From the NCBI GenBank assembly GCA_025617745.1, contig CM046864.1, positions 25,151,152 to 25,215,151 on the forward strand: a DNA stretch of 64,000 nt, read 5' to 3'. The position numbers and the translations under genes were made by a program. A model generated the notes under the pieces. It did no database searches. It was not told the origin of the DNA and saw nothing but the letters and a program-made list of their open reading frames with translations. Origin of the DNA: Heliocidaris erythrogramma. Lineage: Eukaryota > Echinodermata > Echinoidea > Camarodonta > Echinometridae. Below, one piece after another: positions 10,813 through 20,768 of this stretch; positions within the stretch are counted from its first letter, which is position 1; each line of letters starts with the position of its first letter.

Positions 10813-11635
10813 CCCTAACTAGGCCGGGTATTTTGGGAGTTCTTATGGCCGGGGGGGGGGGGGGGGGGGGGCTCCCAGGCTCCCCCCCCCCAAGATCTCG
10901 GCAACGGTTGACTCTGCGCGCATGAAATTTTGCACAGATGTAGATTAACTTGTGTAGAACACAATCCCGGTGTAATTTTTTCAATATTCTTGTTCGTTTT
11001 TTTTAATTAATTATTTTATTACATAATATGCAAATTTTTTTGATTTTTTTCTCAAAATGGTAAATTTTGCTATATGAAGATGAAAATGGATTGAATATTG
11101 GCTGTAACTGGACCTCTAAGACTCACAAATAAATTAAAAGAAAGAAAATTGGGTGAAACGGTGTTTTATTAATTAATATTCATTAATATGCAAATTAGCT
11201 GTGTCATGTGTATTACAAGCCAATAATGTATTTCTTTGTTTTTATTCTTATGTATTTCTTTGTTTTTAATCTTATGTATTTTTTTGTTTTTTAATTTTAA
11301 TGTATTCTATTGTTTGTCAACCATAAAGCATATTTGTTAAATGAATATTGTGATAATAAACAAGAAATTGTAATGATTACTAGGAATGGTTACTTTTTTG
11401 CCATAGGCTAATACACACATGAATGGAGAATTTGATCATTTTGCTTGACATGTGATCAATAATTGTAATCTGACACCAGAACTGTATGACCGATCCACAT
11501 AAATGAGGTATCAAAATGTGCGTGAAACATCAGGGAAAAAAGTCATGAAATTTGAGCGCGAAAGATTCAGCCGTCACGAGGCCACGTACAAAATTCGGGA
11601 GGGGGGCCGGCCCCCCCCCCCCGGCCTAGTTAGGG
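10813..11635. mobile_element. piggyBac-type MITE with TTAA target duplication
   Basis: Termini CCCTAACTAGGCCGGG and CCCGGCCTAGTTAGGG are flanked by TTAA at 10809-10812 and 11636-11639. A related uninterrupted sequence in the same locus (GGTGTCTTAAACACCATC near 11905) looks like the empty site with a single TTAA. TTAA duplication with CCC ends is the hallmark of piggyBac-group elements. No transposase is encoded in the 823 bases; the interior is AT-rich with poly-G/C next to each end. Confidence 0.82.
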
Positions 11636-12465
11636 TTAAGCACCATCTACAAAGGTGTTACAGTTACTATTACTTTCTTAGTAATGGCGACGTGATGTAC
11701 ACGGATTAATACTCTGAGCGGGGCATCCGTTATTCTTAGGTCATGTAGGTGTGGAAAGTATAATTTAGTTTTCTCAGACACGTTCTTAAATAGTTTCATA
11801 GTTATCGTGAGCTCTACAGTGATGGTCGCGTCACTTTAACGGGTTTTTCATCTCACTGTCCTGTCTGTGAATAAGTGGTGATGGAAAGTGGTTATTCTTA
11901 GGTGTCTTAAACACCATCTACAAAAGGTGTTACAGTTACTCACACTTTCTTAATACCCGAAACCCTTTGGAAGCGCATAGGGACGTTACATTATAATGTG
12001 ATATGCGCTATACAAGAACAGTGGTATTATTATATTATTAGTAGTAATGGCGACGTGATGTACACGGATTAATACTCTAGGTGTGGAAAATAAGGTATAA
12101 CTTAGTTTGCTGAGACACGTTCTTAAATAGTTTCAAAGTTATCGTGAGCTCTACAGTGATGGATACGTCATTTTAACGGGTTTATCATCTCACTGTCCTG
12201 TCTGTGAATGAGTGGTGAAACTGGTTATTCTTAGGTGTCTTAAAGGTGTTACTCGGAGATGTACAAACAAATCAAAATGCAATAAATCTGGTATCAACGG
12301 AAAGGGGAAGATGCCCTAAAACATTCCATCAACATTCGAAATCCATAGGTTTTCATAAATTAATATTATTCTGTTTCAAATGTGTGCCAAAATATTCGCA
12401 TATTTTCGCCCCGCGAGCAGTTTCTTTTTTAACCTTGGAAATGTGACGTCATACTCGGGACACTG
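11541..12465. repeat. 0.94 kb tandem duplication, unit 1
   Basis: Sequence from ATTTGAGCGCGAAAGATTC through the GTGTTACTCGGAGATG repeat recurs at an offset of 937-942 bases (unit 2, 12468-13400). The unit starts inside the right end of the piggyBac-type MITE. Both units carry an internal SINE-like tail (GATATGCGCTATACAAG..). No gene recognised. Confidence 0.85.
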
Positions 12466-12467
12466 AA

Positions 12468-13400
12468 ATGAAATTTGAGCGCGAAAGATTCAGCCGTCAC
12501 GAGGCCACGTACAAAATTCGGGAGGGGGGGGGGGGCCTCCCAGGCCCCCCCCCCCCCCCGGCCTAGTTAGGGTTAAGCACCATCTACAAAGGTGTTACAG
12601 TTACTATTACTTTCTTAGTAATGGCGACGTGATGTACACGGATTAATACTCTGAGCGGGGCATCCGTTATTCTTAGGTCATGTAGGTGTGGAAAGTATAA
12701 TTTAGTTTTCTCAGACACGTTCTTAAATAGTTTCATAGTTATCGTGAGCTCTACAGTGATGGTCGCGTCACTTTAACGGGTTTTTCATCTCACTGTCCTG
12801 TCTGTGAATGAGTGGTGGTGAAAACTGGTTATTCTTAGGTGTCTTAATTAAACACCATCTACAAAAGGTGTTACAGTTACTCTCACTTTCTTAATACCCG
12901 AAACCCTTTGGAAGCGCATAGGGACGTTACATTATAATGTGATATGCGCTATACAAGAACAGTGGTATTATTATATTATTAGTAGTAATGGCGACGTGAT
13001 GTACACGGATTAATACTCTAGGTGTGGAAAATAAGGTATAACTTAGTTTGCTGAGACACGTTCTTAAATAGTTTCAAAGTTATCGTGAGCTCTACAGTGA
13101 TGGATACGTCATTTTAACGGGTTTATCATCTCACTGTCCTGTCTGTGAATGAGTGGTGAAAACTGGTTATTCTTAGGTGTCTTAAAGGTGTTACTCGGAG
13201 ATGTACAAACAAATCAAAATGCAATAAATCTGGTATCAACGGAAAGGGGAAGATGCCCTAAAACATTCCATCAACATTCGAAATCCATAGGTTTTCATAA
13301 ATTAATATTATTCTGTTTCAAATGTGTGCCAAAATATTCGCATATTTTCGCCCCGCGAGCAGTTTCTTTTTCAAGCTTGGAAATGTGACGTAATACTCGG
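12468..13400. repeat. 0.94 kb tandem duplication, unit 2
   Basis: Near-identical to unit 1. It begins with a truncated right end of the piggyBac-type MITE fused to unrelated sequence at about 12465. One difference is TTAATTAA near 12847 where unit 1 has TTAA. Confidence 0.85.
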
Positions 13401-13590
13401 GACACACTTGCTTGCTTCTAGCTAGCTCACGATCACGTCAATACAGTGCACGCACATAACGTTCACGGTTCGAGGTAAGCTACTGATTTCTTCCAATCTT
13501 TGAAAATCTTGTCGACAAAATGTCTGATTTTGGGCCTGATTCAGATGTTAGAACCTGGAATCACACCGTCATTCCATCAATCACTACCGG
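13181..13590 (+). repeat. Dispersed repeat 'GGTGTTACTCGGAGATG', longest copy
   Basis: Matches 6877-7215 and extends through a GGTTCGAGGTAAGC splice-like site into a frame starting at about 13519 that reads MSDFGPDSDVRTWNHTVIPS before entering C-rich MITE sequence. It could be an exon remnant; I do not recognise the protein. Confidence 0.45.
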
Positions 13591-14290
13591 CCCGTGCCCT
13601 CGTTGGAAGAAAAGTATGCATTTTGACCATAGAGGATCCGCCCGTTTGATTGTGCCCCCCTTTTAGAATGAAGACTTAACCCCCCCCCCCCCCCCCCCCC
13701 CCCCCTACTGAGCAACTTTTCGAGAAGCTGACAAGACCCCCAAAATACCGGTATATACCTTTTCCAAAAGTTGACAAACCTGCATTTGCGTGCACCTACC
13801 CCCCCCCCCCCCTTTTACTAAATCATGGACCCGCCCCTGCCTATATATATGCTCCTGACGATAAAAAAAAATCAACGTTCCAATTAACTGAAGGCAGTGG
13901 CGCAATTCCATTTTGAAATTCGGAGGGGGGGGGGGGGGGGTCACCACATGATTTAACTTTTGCACAGTGTCCAAAATGTCTGAAAATTCTCTGACAAGCA
14001 AAAAAGAAGGAGGTTATCACATTTGGGGTCTATTTTCCATCCAAAATTGTCTGACAAGCAACAAAAAAAAAAAGGGTTATCACATTTTGGGGGTCTAGTT
14101 TCCCTACAAAAATCTCTGAGAAGCAACAAAAAAAAAAGAAAAAAGAAAAAAAAAAGGGTTATCGCATCTTTGGGGTCTAGTTTTCCTCCAAAATTCTCAG
14201 ACAAGCAAATTCCTAAATTTGTGTGTGTGTGGGGGGAGGGGGGGGGGGGGGCATTAGCATATCTTCAAAAAGGTGCGGGGGACATGTCCC
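13587..14290. repeat. Poly-C/poly-G MITE debris
   Basis: Reverse-oriented pieces of the GGCGGATCCAGG family (CCGGCCCGTGCCC at the left, ATCATGGACCCGCCCCTGCC at about 13822-13841), several C or G runs of 10-25 bases, and three successive copies of a motif like TTATCACATTTGGGGTCTA. No coding content. Confidence 0.6.
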
Positions 14291-14760
14291 CCACGGTCTC
14301 CTCCTGGATTTGCGACCATGACTGAAAGTCACAGATTTTCACAAAACTTTAGGTTTACTATCTGAAACTGGGGCAACGAAGCGTCGTTCAAAGGGGAGGG
14401 GCGGTCACCATGAAAAAAAACACTCTTGGGGCGGCGGGGACTCTACACTATAGGCCTAGGCGGAATATTCTATTTCGAGACATAAGGTATACTCTTTCAT
14501 TTTCATAATACACTAACTGTCAAGGATCTTTTTTTTAAATAATCTTCAATGGTTTTTTTGATAGCAGTTGCCGCGCGTGTGTAGTGGTCCTGTCACTCAT
14601 GTGCATTTATATAAATATGATTTACATCGCAAGGAATATGTTACAGCAAACCTTGACTCTTACAATTATACATTTCAAAAAAGAAACTCACACCTTGGTA
14701 TTAATATGCCAAACACCAATTTATTTAATTTAAGAGAACGGAGCAATGTAAATAACTAGC

Positions 14761-14838
14761 CTCGCTCAAGGACATCGAACCCACGATTTTCACATTCCCA
14801 ATTTAAACAACTGGACTACCACTCGACGACGACACCTC
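14761..14838 (-). repeat. tRNA-like sequence, Leu/Ser-like layout
   Basis: The minus strand has TCGAGTGGTAGTCCAGTTG and GTGGGTTCGATGTCC with spacing longer than a standard tRNA, as in class II tRNAs. Stems are imperfect. Most likely a tRNA-derived repeat. Confidence 0.4.
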
Positions 14839-15329
14839 TACTTTTCAACATGTAATCAAATTTAGTTTATGAAAAGGCAGTGCCATTAATATCAACAACA
14901 AAACAAAAATGCTGGTATCGAAGTTTCAGAATTTGAAGAATCGATCTTTTCACTACATATACGTATATTGTGTATACTTGATATTTACCAAAATATGTAG
15001 GGCCTACGCATTTTACTTTTAACCATCCTAGCTCAGAAAGAGTAAAAAGCATTCAGCATGGGTCACATTTGACCTATAACGAGGTTTTCAATAGACCGGT
15101 TCTGTATGGTGTATTCACATCTATCCACATTTCTTCTCTGAGCACCTCGTGACGAGCTATTCCACTAACCTGCTTTTTATAATAAAATGGGCATACATTA
15201 CCGAAGTAAACGAAGAAGCTTGACTGGGGAGGAATTTTTAATTTGTAAACAAATCTTTCGGCATATTACTCCCAGTGTTAAAGATCGCATGCTCGATCTG
15301 TAATGAAAAACACAAGTCAGAAAAAATTG

Positions 15330-15401
15330 GAACCAGCGGGATTCGAACCTGTCATCTACTGCTTGCCGGGCAGCGACTTAACCACCAGGCTATTCTGGTT
15401 C
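15330..15401 (-). tRNA. tRNA-like module, possible anticodon GGC (pseudo-tRNA)
   Basis: 72 bases with a perfect 7-bp acceptor (GAACCAG..CTGGTTC), an A box (TAGCCTGGTGGTTAAG), a 5-bp anticodon stem (GCTGC/GCAGT with one G-T) around loop CCGGCAA, and a T-loop TTCGAAT. Base 33 is C rather than T, against a functional tRNA. The anticodon would be GGC (Ala). Its place inside a repeat arm points to a transposon-carried copy. Confidence 0.45.
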
Positions 15402-15608
15402 ACGGCCAAGTCACGACGAACTAGAATCAAATACCCAAGATCCTCTTCTTTCTGACTCATTAATATTCAAACGGTCCGCCGTAGGCAATGGTTAGTAAAC
15501 GAAGAAGCTTGACTGGGGAGGAATTTTTAATTTGTAAACAAATCTTTCGGCATATTACTCCCTGTGTTAAAGATCGTATGCTCGATCTGTAATCTGTGAC
15601 TTGGCCGT

Positions 15609-15680
15609 GAACCAGAATAGCCTGGTGGTTAAGTCGCTGCCCGGCAAGCAGTAGATGACAGGTTCGAATGCCGCTGGTTC
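15609..15680 (+). tRNA. tRNA-like module, divergent partner (pseudo-tRNA)
   Basis: Same 72-base cloverleaf on the opposite strand, with one T-stem change (TTCGAATGCC). Its 5' end faces the 5' end of the minus-strand module about 207 bases away. Confidence 0.45.
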
Positions 15681-15784
15681 CAATTTTTTCTGACTTGTGT
15701 TTTTCATTACAGATCGAGCATACGATCTTTAACACTGGGAGTAATATGCCGAAAGATTTGTTTACAAATTAAAAATTACCGAAG

Positions 15785-15960
15785 TAGTTTGGCGAAATTT
15801 TTATTTCCCCCCCCCCCCCCCGCACTGAGCGACTTTTCGAGAAGCTGGCGAGACCAAAAAAATACGGGTCTAGGTTTTGATAAACTTTCATTTTTGTGCC
15901 CCCTCTTTTACTGGGGATACGCCACCGGGCGGCTGTGGGGAAAGTCAGGATTGCGTAAGC
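15785..15960. repeat. C-run MITE remnant
   Basis: A 15-base C run and blocks shared with 53742-53943 (ACTTTTCGAGAAGCTGG, AAAACTTTCATTTT-like). Truncated, with no clean ends. Confidence 0.45.
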
Positions 15961-16091
15961 CCCATTCACTCGTACTCAAAGTTTGTGCGTCGAACGCGTC
16001 CGTTGGACTAAGTGGGATTACATTTCGACTGCACGAAGCCGACCGAATTTCGCACGAGAGCTCCAGCTCAGGTGGAACGTACATGTTTGTG

Positions 16092-16440
16092 TAGTCTAGT
16101 TCTGGACTCTTTTTATTGATTTTTTTATTCGCCGACTATACGCGATAAGCCGAGTGATGGCACGATCGCGAGAACCTGTTGGCCCCGAAAAAAGAGTCCA
16201 GTGCAATTGCTCCACGCTGACGACTTTCCCTGAGATTTTTCAGGGAGAGCAATTAAAATTGGCCGCACCTCCCCATGCTAAAGCGCTAGTGAACTTTGGA
16301 CTCCTGACGTCACTGTGGAGAAATTTCACTGGACTCTCTTTTGCTCGGGCCATCAGGTTTCCGGATCGCGCCAATCACTCGGCATAATACGTACAGTCGT
16401 CGAAAAAAGAATTCAGTAAAGAGAGTCCAGAACTAGACTA
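16092..16440. mobile_element. Long-TIR MITE with 9-bp target duplication (Mutator-like)
   Basis: The ends TAGTCTAGTTCTGGACTC and GAGTCCAGAACTAGACTA are perfect inverted repeats, and pairing continues imperfectly for over 100 bases. ATGTTTGTG is directly repeated at 16083-16091 and 16441-16449. A 9-bp duplication with long TIRs fits Mutator-like elements. No transposase. Confidence 0.82.
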
Positions 16441-16449
16441 ATGTTTGTG

Positions 16450-16960
16450 TGGCGACCAGTCTATCCGAGGTTTGCGCCCCGAGGGGCAACGGCGTGATCA
16501 GGTAACGATCACGGTGCCCTCTCGCGGCATTAAAACGTCCACAAAAATGAATCTGCGGTTGAGTATCACTTTAAGCCTTCGTCACCATGGTCACAGGTGG
16601 CCGATCATAACGATAACGATGACAGCAAGCTACGGGAATTTCAATACAAATTGCAACATCAAAATATTTATACAAACCATCATTTGTATCATTTTTGGGT
16701 AGTTCAAAAATAATAAGTTCAATTTGTAATAGAGAAGAGGAAACATATCTAGGCATGTTAAGTGTGTTCACATTCTAAAGATGTTGGAAAAGGTTTAAAT
16801 TATGAATTCAAATATCCTATTTTAAAAGATTTAAATTGAAGGAGAATTTATTTAGGAATTGAGATGAATAAGATGGGGAAAGAAAATGTTTGAAATAATT
16901 TGATTTTCTTAGTATCGCCAGTGGAAGAAGAACCTCCAGTATTGGACAATAAATGCACAC
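16450..16960. other. No gene recognised
   Basis: Flank of the 9-bp-TSD MITE; AT-rich, with no supported feature. Confidence 0.4.
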
Positions 16961-16974
16961 TTATACTTATACTG

Positions 16975-18640
16975 ATTAGTCATATATTTGGATGGCTATC
17001 CATATCTCATCATTCTCTATCTCCTCAAACATTCTTTTCAATACCTCTCCCTTTCTTGTCTTTCTGTCTCTCTTACTCTAGGCCCCACTCTTCTTCATTT
17101 CCAACCACAGATTTACCGAAACGTAGTAACGGAATTAATTAATTGAATAAATAATTGATTATGACTTTGGTCTGAAGCTCTCTGCGGGGATGGCTACGGA
17201 GCAGGAATGTAGATTTTAATTTGTTAACATCCTACCAAGGACTTCATATTTTCAATAACGATGTATAAATATCACAAAATTAATTTAATCTGTTGGATAT
17301 TTGAAAAATTATCATCATGAGTGTTAACATTATGGGGCTTTCGTTGTTTTTGTTATCCAAAACCAGAGGGTACACAGCGAAATAAAAAAAAAATTACTGA
17401 AATAATTACTTGCTATTGTAGTGACATATATTATTCAAAATGTATTATTTAAAATGTACATACAAATATTAAAAATAAAATGTATATACAAATATTAGCA
17501 AAACAAAAATCAGTTATAGTTCTAAGTAACATTTTGGCATTAAATTTTTTTACATGTATACCAAATATTTGCCTTTGTCAAAACAACACTTTGTGCGTAT
17601 ATTTGCGTAATATTTACATTCATGATATATCGATAATTAAATTTAACCTCAAATTACATTTTGGTTTGAAGGGTTTACGCCCAAACATTATTCACTGAGC
17701 TTATTTAGGCCTACATACTTTTATTTCTATTGACACACCTTGACGGTGCTCCGACATAATGCTCCGACACTTAATTGCTCCGGGCCCGTATTCTATAAAC
17801 TACTTCAGAAAGCTATTTAAGAACTTTTTACTTCCTCCTGTATATACGAGGCAATCCAGAAAGACCAAAGCAAACACAATCATTTTCAAATGATCGTTTT
17901 TCATACATTGGTAGGCAAACATTATCAGATAATATCCCTGTGGAAAATATTGTCGGTGGGGGGGGGGGGGGCAGAATGATAAAAATATGTGACGAGCCGC
18001 CCCCCCCCCCCCCCCCAGCTTCATAAAAAGAAATATTATGTTTTTCCCGACTCGGAAGCAAGTCTATAAATACTTGGACTGCCACACCCCCTCCCCCTCG
18101 GCTTCATAAAATAAAATACATTGTATTATATTTTTTCCCGAAGCAAGTCTCTAAATACTTGGACTGCCGGCTCCCCCCCCCCCCCCCGGAAAAGAAAACA
18201 GAATCGAATTCGTCGGGGAAGGGGCTCCCGCCTACAAACACTTGTAAGGCCAAAAGCACACCCTTGCGCGCCCTCCCCTGCATCTGCCATTGAGTGAAGA
18301 CAAAAATTTACGACACTATTCTACAAGATTACTTTGTTCTTTTATTTTCTTTATCGCAAGTCATCCACAGAATGTATTGAAGCGTAGGAGTCTTGTCGGG
18401 GTCCATAACCTTTGTCGTTCTCATCATAAATGTGATAAAACTTTAAAAATCTTGTCGCATCTTCGTAACCGTCTGCAAAGTACGTTTCCAGATAAGCCTT
18501 AGGCGGTGGATACAGGCCGTCCCCTACGCGATACATCTGCAAAGCGCTGATGTCAAACCGTTGGCCTGTAGTGTCCACCCATCCGCAGGCGATCTTGTCG
18601 CGCATGTTCAGGCGGTTCTTCGGGCTCGGGGAGATCTTGA
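16975..18640. repeat. Inverted segmental duplication, copy A
   Basis: This segment, including part of the last PNPLA-A exon at its right end, recurs inverted at 45331-47085. Collinear landmarks are GAATTAATTAATTGAATAAA, GGTCTGAAGCTCTCTGCGGG, TGAGTGTTAACATTATGGGG, ATGATCGTTTTTCATACATT and GAAGAACCGCCTGAA. Because this copy carries the intact exon it is the likely source. Confidence 0.88.
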
Positions 18641-18719
18641 CCAGACTTCCGGGTAAGAACTGGAAGGTTACATCGCCAGAGAGGTTCTCCTTCCGGGACA
18701 ATGTGACGTCACCGAGGAA
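18351..18719 (-). CDS. PNPLA-A exon 4 (terminal): Asp region and C-terminus
   Basis: Acceptor ACCAACAG, then FLGDVTLS, whose Asp aligns with YVDVS of the paralogue and with the DG[G/A] Asp of patatins, although the glycines are missing. It continues through GQRFDISALQMYRVGDGLYP and ends at TAA 18353-18351. AATAAA follows almost at once (18346-18341, minus). A degenerate copy is at 45331-45622 on +. Confidence 0.88.
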   Translation of the reverse strand, partial: FLGDVTLSRKENLSGDVTFQFLPGSLVKISPSPKNRLNMRDKIACGWVDTTGQRFDISALQMYRVGDGLYPPPKAYLETYFADGYEDATRFLKFYHIYDENDKGYGPRQDSYASIHSVDDLR

Positions 18720-20713
18720 CTGTTGGTAATAAATAAGCGATGGAACTTGTGAATATCATATGCATGTTTAAAAATACAAGCCACTGATAATTTGTTTATT
18801 CACAAACATTTAGTTTGTAGTTCACAAGTTAACAAAACCAAAACACAAAAACAGAAAACAAAACAAATTGCTTGACCACACAAAAAAAAACCCACACAAA
18901 TCTAATCATGTGTTTCTTTCCAAATAATCATAATCAGAGAGTGGTATTACAGAGTTCTCACACACTTAGAAAAAAAGGTTCAGGTTTGCACCCTAAATGC
19001 AACACTGGCAGCACCTTTTTGGGTGCAATCTTGCACCCTACATGAAAAGGGTGCAAAAATGCACCTTTTTGTTCTTGTTTGCACCCTTTAATGCCCATTT
19101 GCACCCTAAAAGGTGCAACTTTGCACCTTTAAGGGTGCAGAAATTTTTGCATCCAAAGGGTGCAAATTTGTACCTTTTCTAAAAGGTACAACTCTGCACC
19201 CTTTAAGGGTGCAAAATGTAGCTAACTGCACCCTTAAAGGTGCAAAAAGCTGCTTAGGGTGCAAAGTTGCACCCAAAAAGGTGCTGCCAGTGTTGCATTT
19301 GAAGGGTGCAAAATTGTACCTTTATTTCTAAGTGTGCACTGACATTATTAGATCATGAGATGACATAAAAAGTAAATATATGATAAATAATAGAATTTCA
19401 GTGACATTGGGGGCTTCGATTTGCTTTCTGGATAGGGGGGGGGGGGGTTGTAATGCATCTACAGATTCGACGGGCAAGTGTGATGGGACCAAATCTACAA
19501 AAGGCACCGTATCCTTTGCATAGGCGTACCGTGGGGGGTATTTTGGGTGCTTAAATACCCCCACCCCCTTAGGTGTTTTTCTTTTCTTTTTTGCTTGTCA
19601 GATAATTTTGAACGACAAAATAATGAAGAAATTAAGAGAGCCCACTGAAAACGTGTGATAACTTTTTTTTTTGCTCGTCAAGAAAATTTTAGGAAATTTG
19701 GGTGCCCCCTTTTTTTTAATTACAAAATCCTGAATTCAACCACTACTTTGGAGTGGCTGCCACTATGATTTTGAGTAAATTCGACTCTAGAGAAAGTGAT
19801 CTCTATAGTCTGACTCCTTAAAAAAATGGATTTCACTATTCATTAACAACCTAGTATTAAAAAAGCATACCTTGCCATTGAACGAAGGAGGTGTCCATGT
19901 TGTAAACCACGGGACAAAGACGCTGCCGAGGATCACCTACGTAATAATGGTATCAAAAGACCAAAGGAAATAGATAAATAAATATCACAATTATAATTGT
20001 GTATAATCACCGTAGTGATTTGCTTGCACCTAAGAGGAATTACGAAGATATGATGTCAAAATGATTTTGACTGCTAAAACGTAACAACGCAAAATAAATA
20101 AATAAGAGGAACAGGGTGGTGAAAGTTTTAAAGAAATTGGACAAACTATAAGAAAGCTATGAATGTGAGAATAATGAAAACATTACATCTATGCGAATCT
20201 CAAATTGGCAATTTGGTGAATCGATTGAGACGTATACACGATCAACTCTCTCATTTTGTCGTACACCATAATATCATTAAATTCATTTTTTTTTCCTGTA
20301 TACCTTTACCCTCGGGGCAGTAACCAACATATATACCGTAGGTCCTCCAAAAAGAATGAGATCCTACTGAGTTAAACACTTGACAAAAAATTGACATTTT
20401 AGTCATTTTGTGCATTGCAGTGTATGGGAAAGTTGACCGCCGCTACATCAGAGTGACCGTACCGATACGGTAAATTTGAAATTCCCATGTAGTTGATGGG
20501 ACCTCATATTGCAAGGGACCTAATTTTTTTAAAAGTTGTAATCACTATATACTTTACCTCATGTAATACATGGGACCTTATTTAAAAAAAAAAAAATCAT
20601 ATCTTATTAATTGTCCACTTTTGGTTACACTTTCACCTATCTGTTTCTCCGATTTTTCTGCATTCACACAAATCACATTATTATGAAGGTTGGATTGCCC
20701 TTTAACAGGATGA

Positions 20714-20768
<55 letters not shown>

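Larger units (their letters stand above)
15198..15778. mobile_element. Foldback element with paired 72-nt tRNA-like modules
   Basis: Right arm (about 15595-15778) is the reverse complement of the left arm (about 15215-15415). In addition the block AGTAAACGAAGAAGCTTGAC occurs directly repeated near 15204 and 15494. Each arm carries a tRNA-like module, minus strand at 15330-15401 and plus strand at 15609-15680, pointing away from each other. A single arm exists alone at 25118-25270. No protein coding. Confidence 0.8.
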
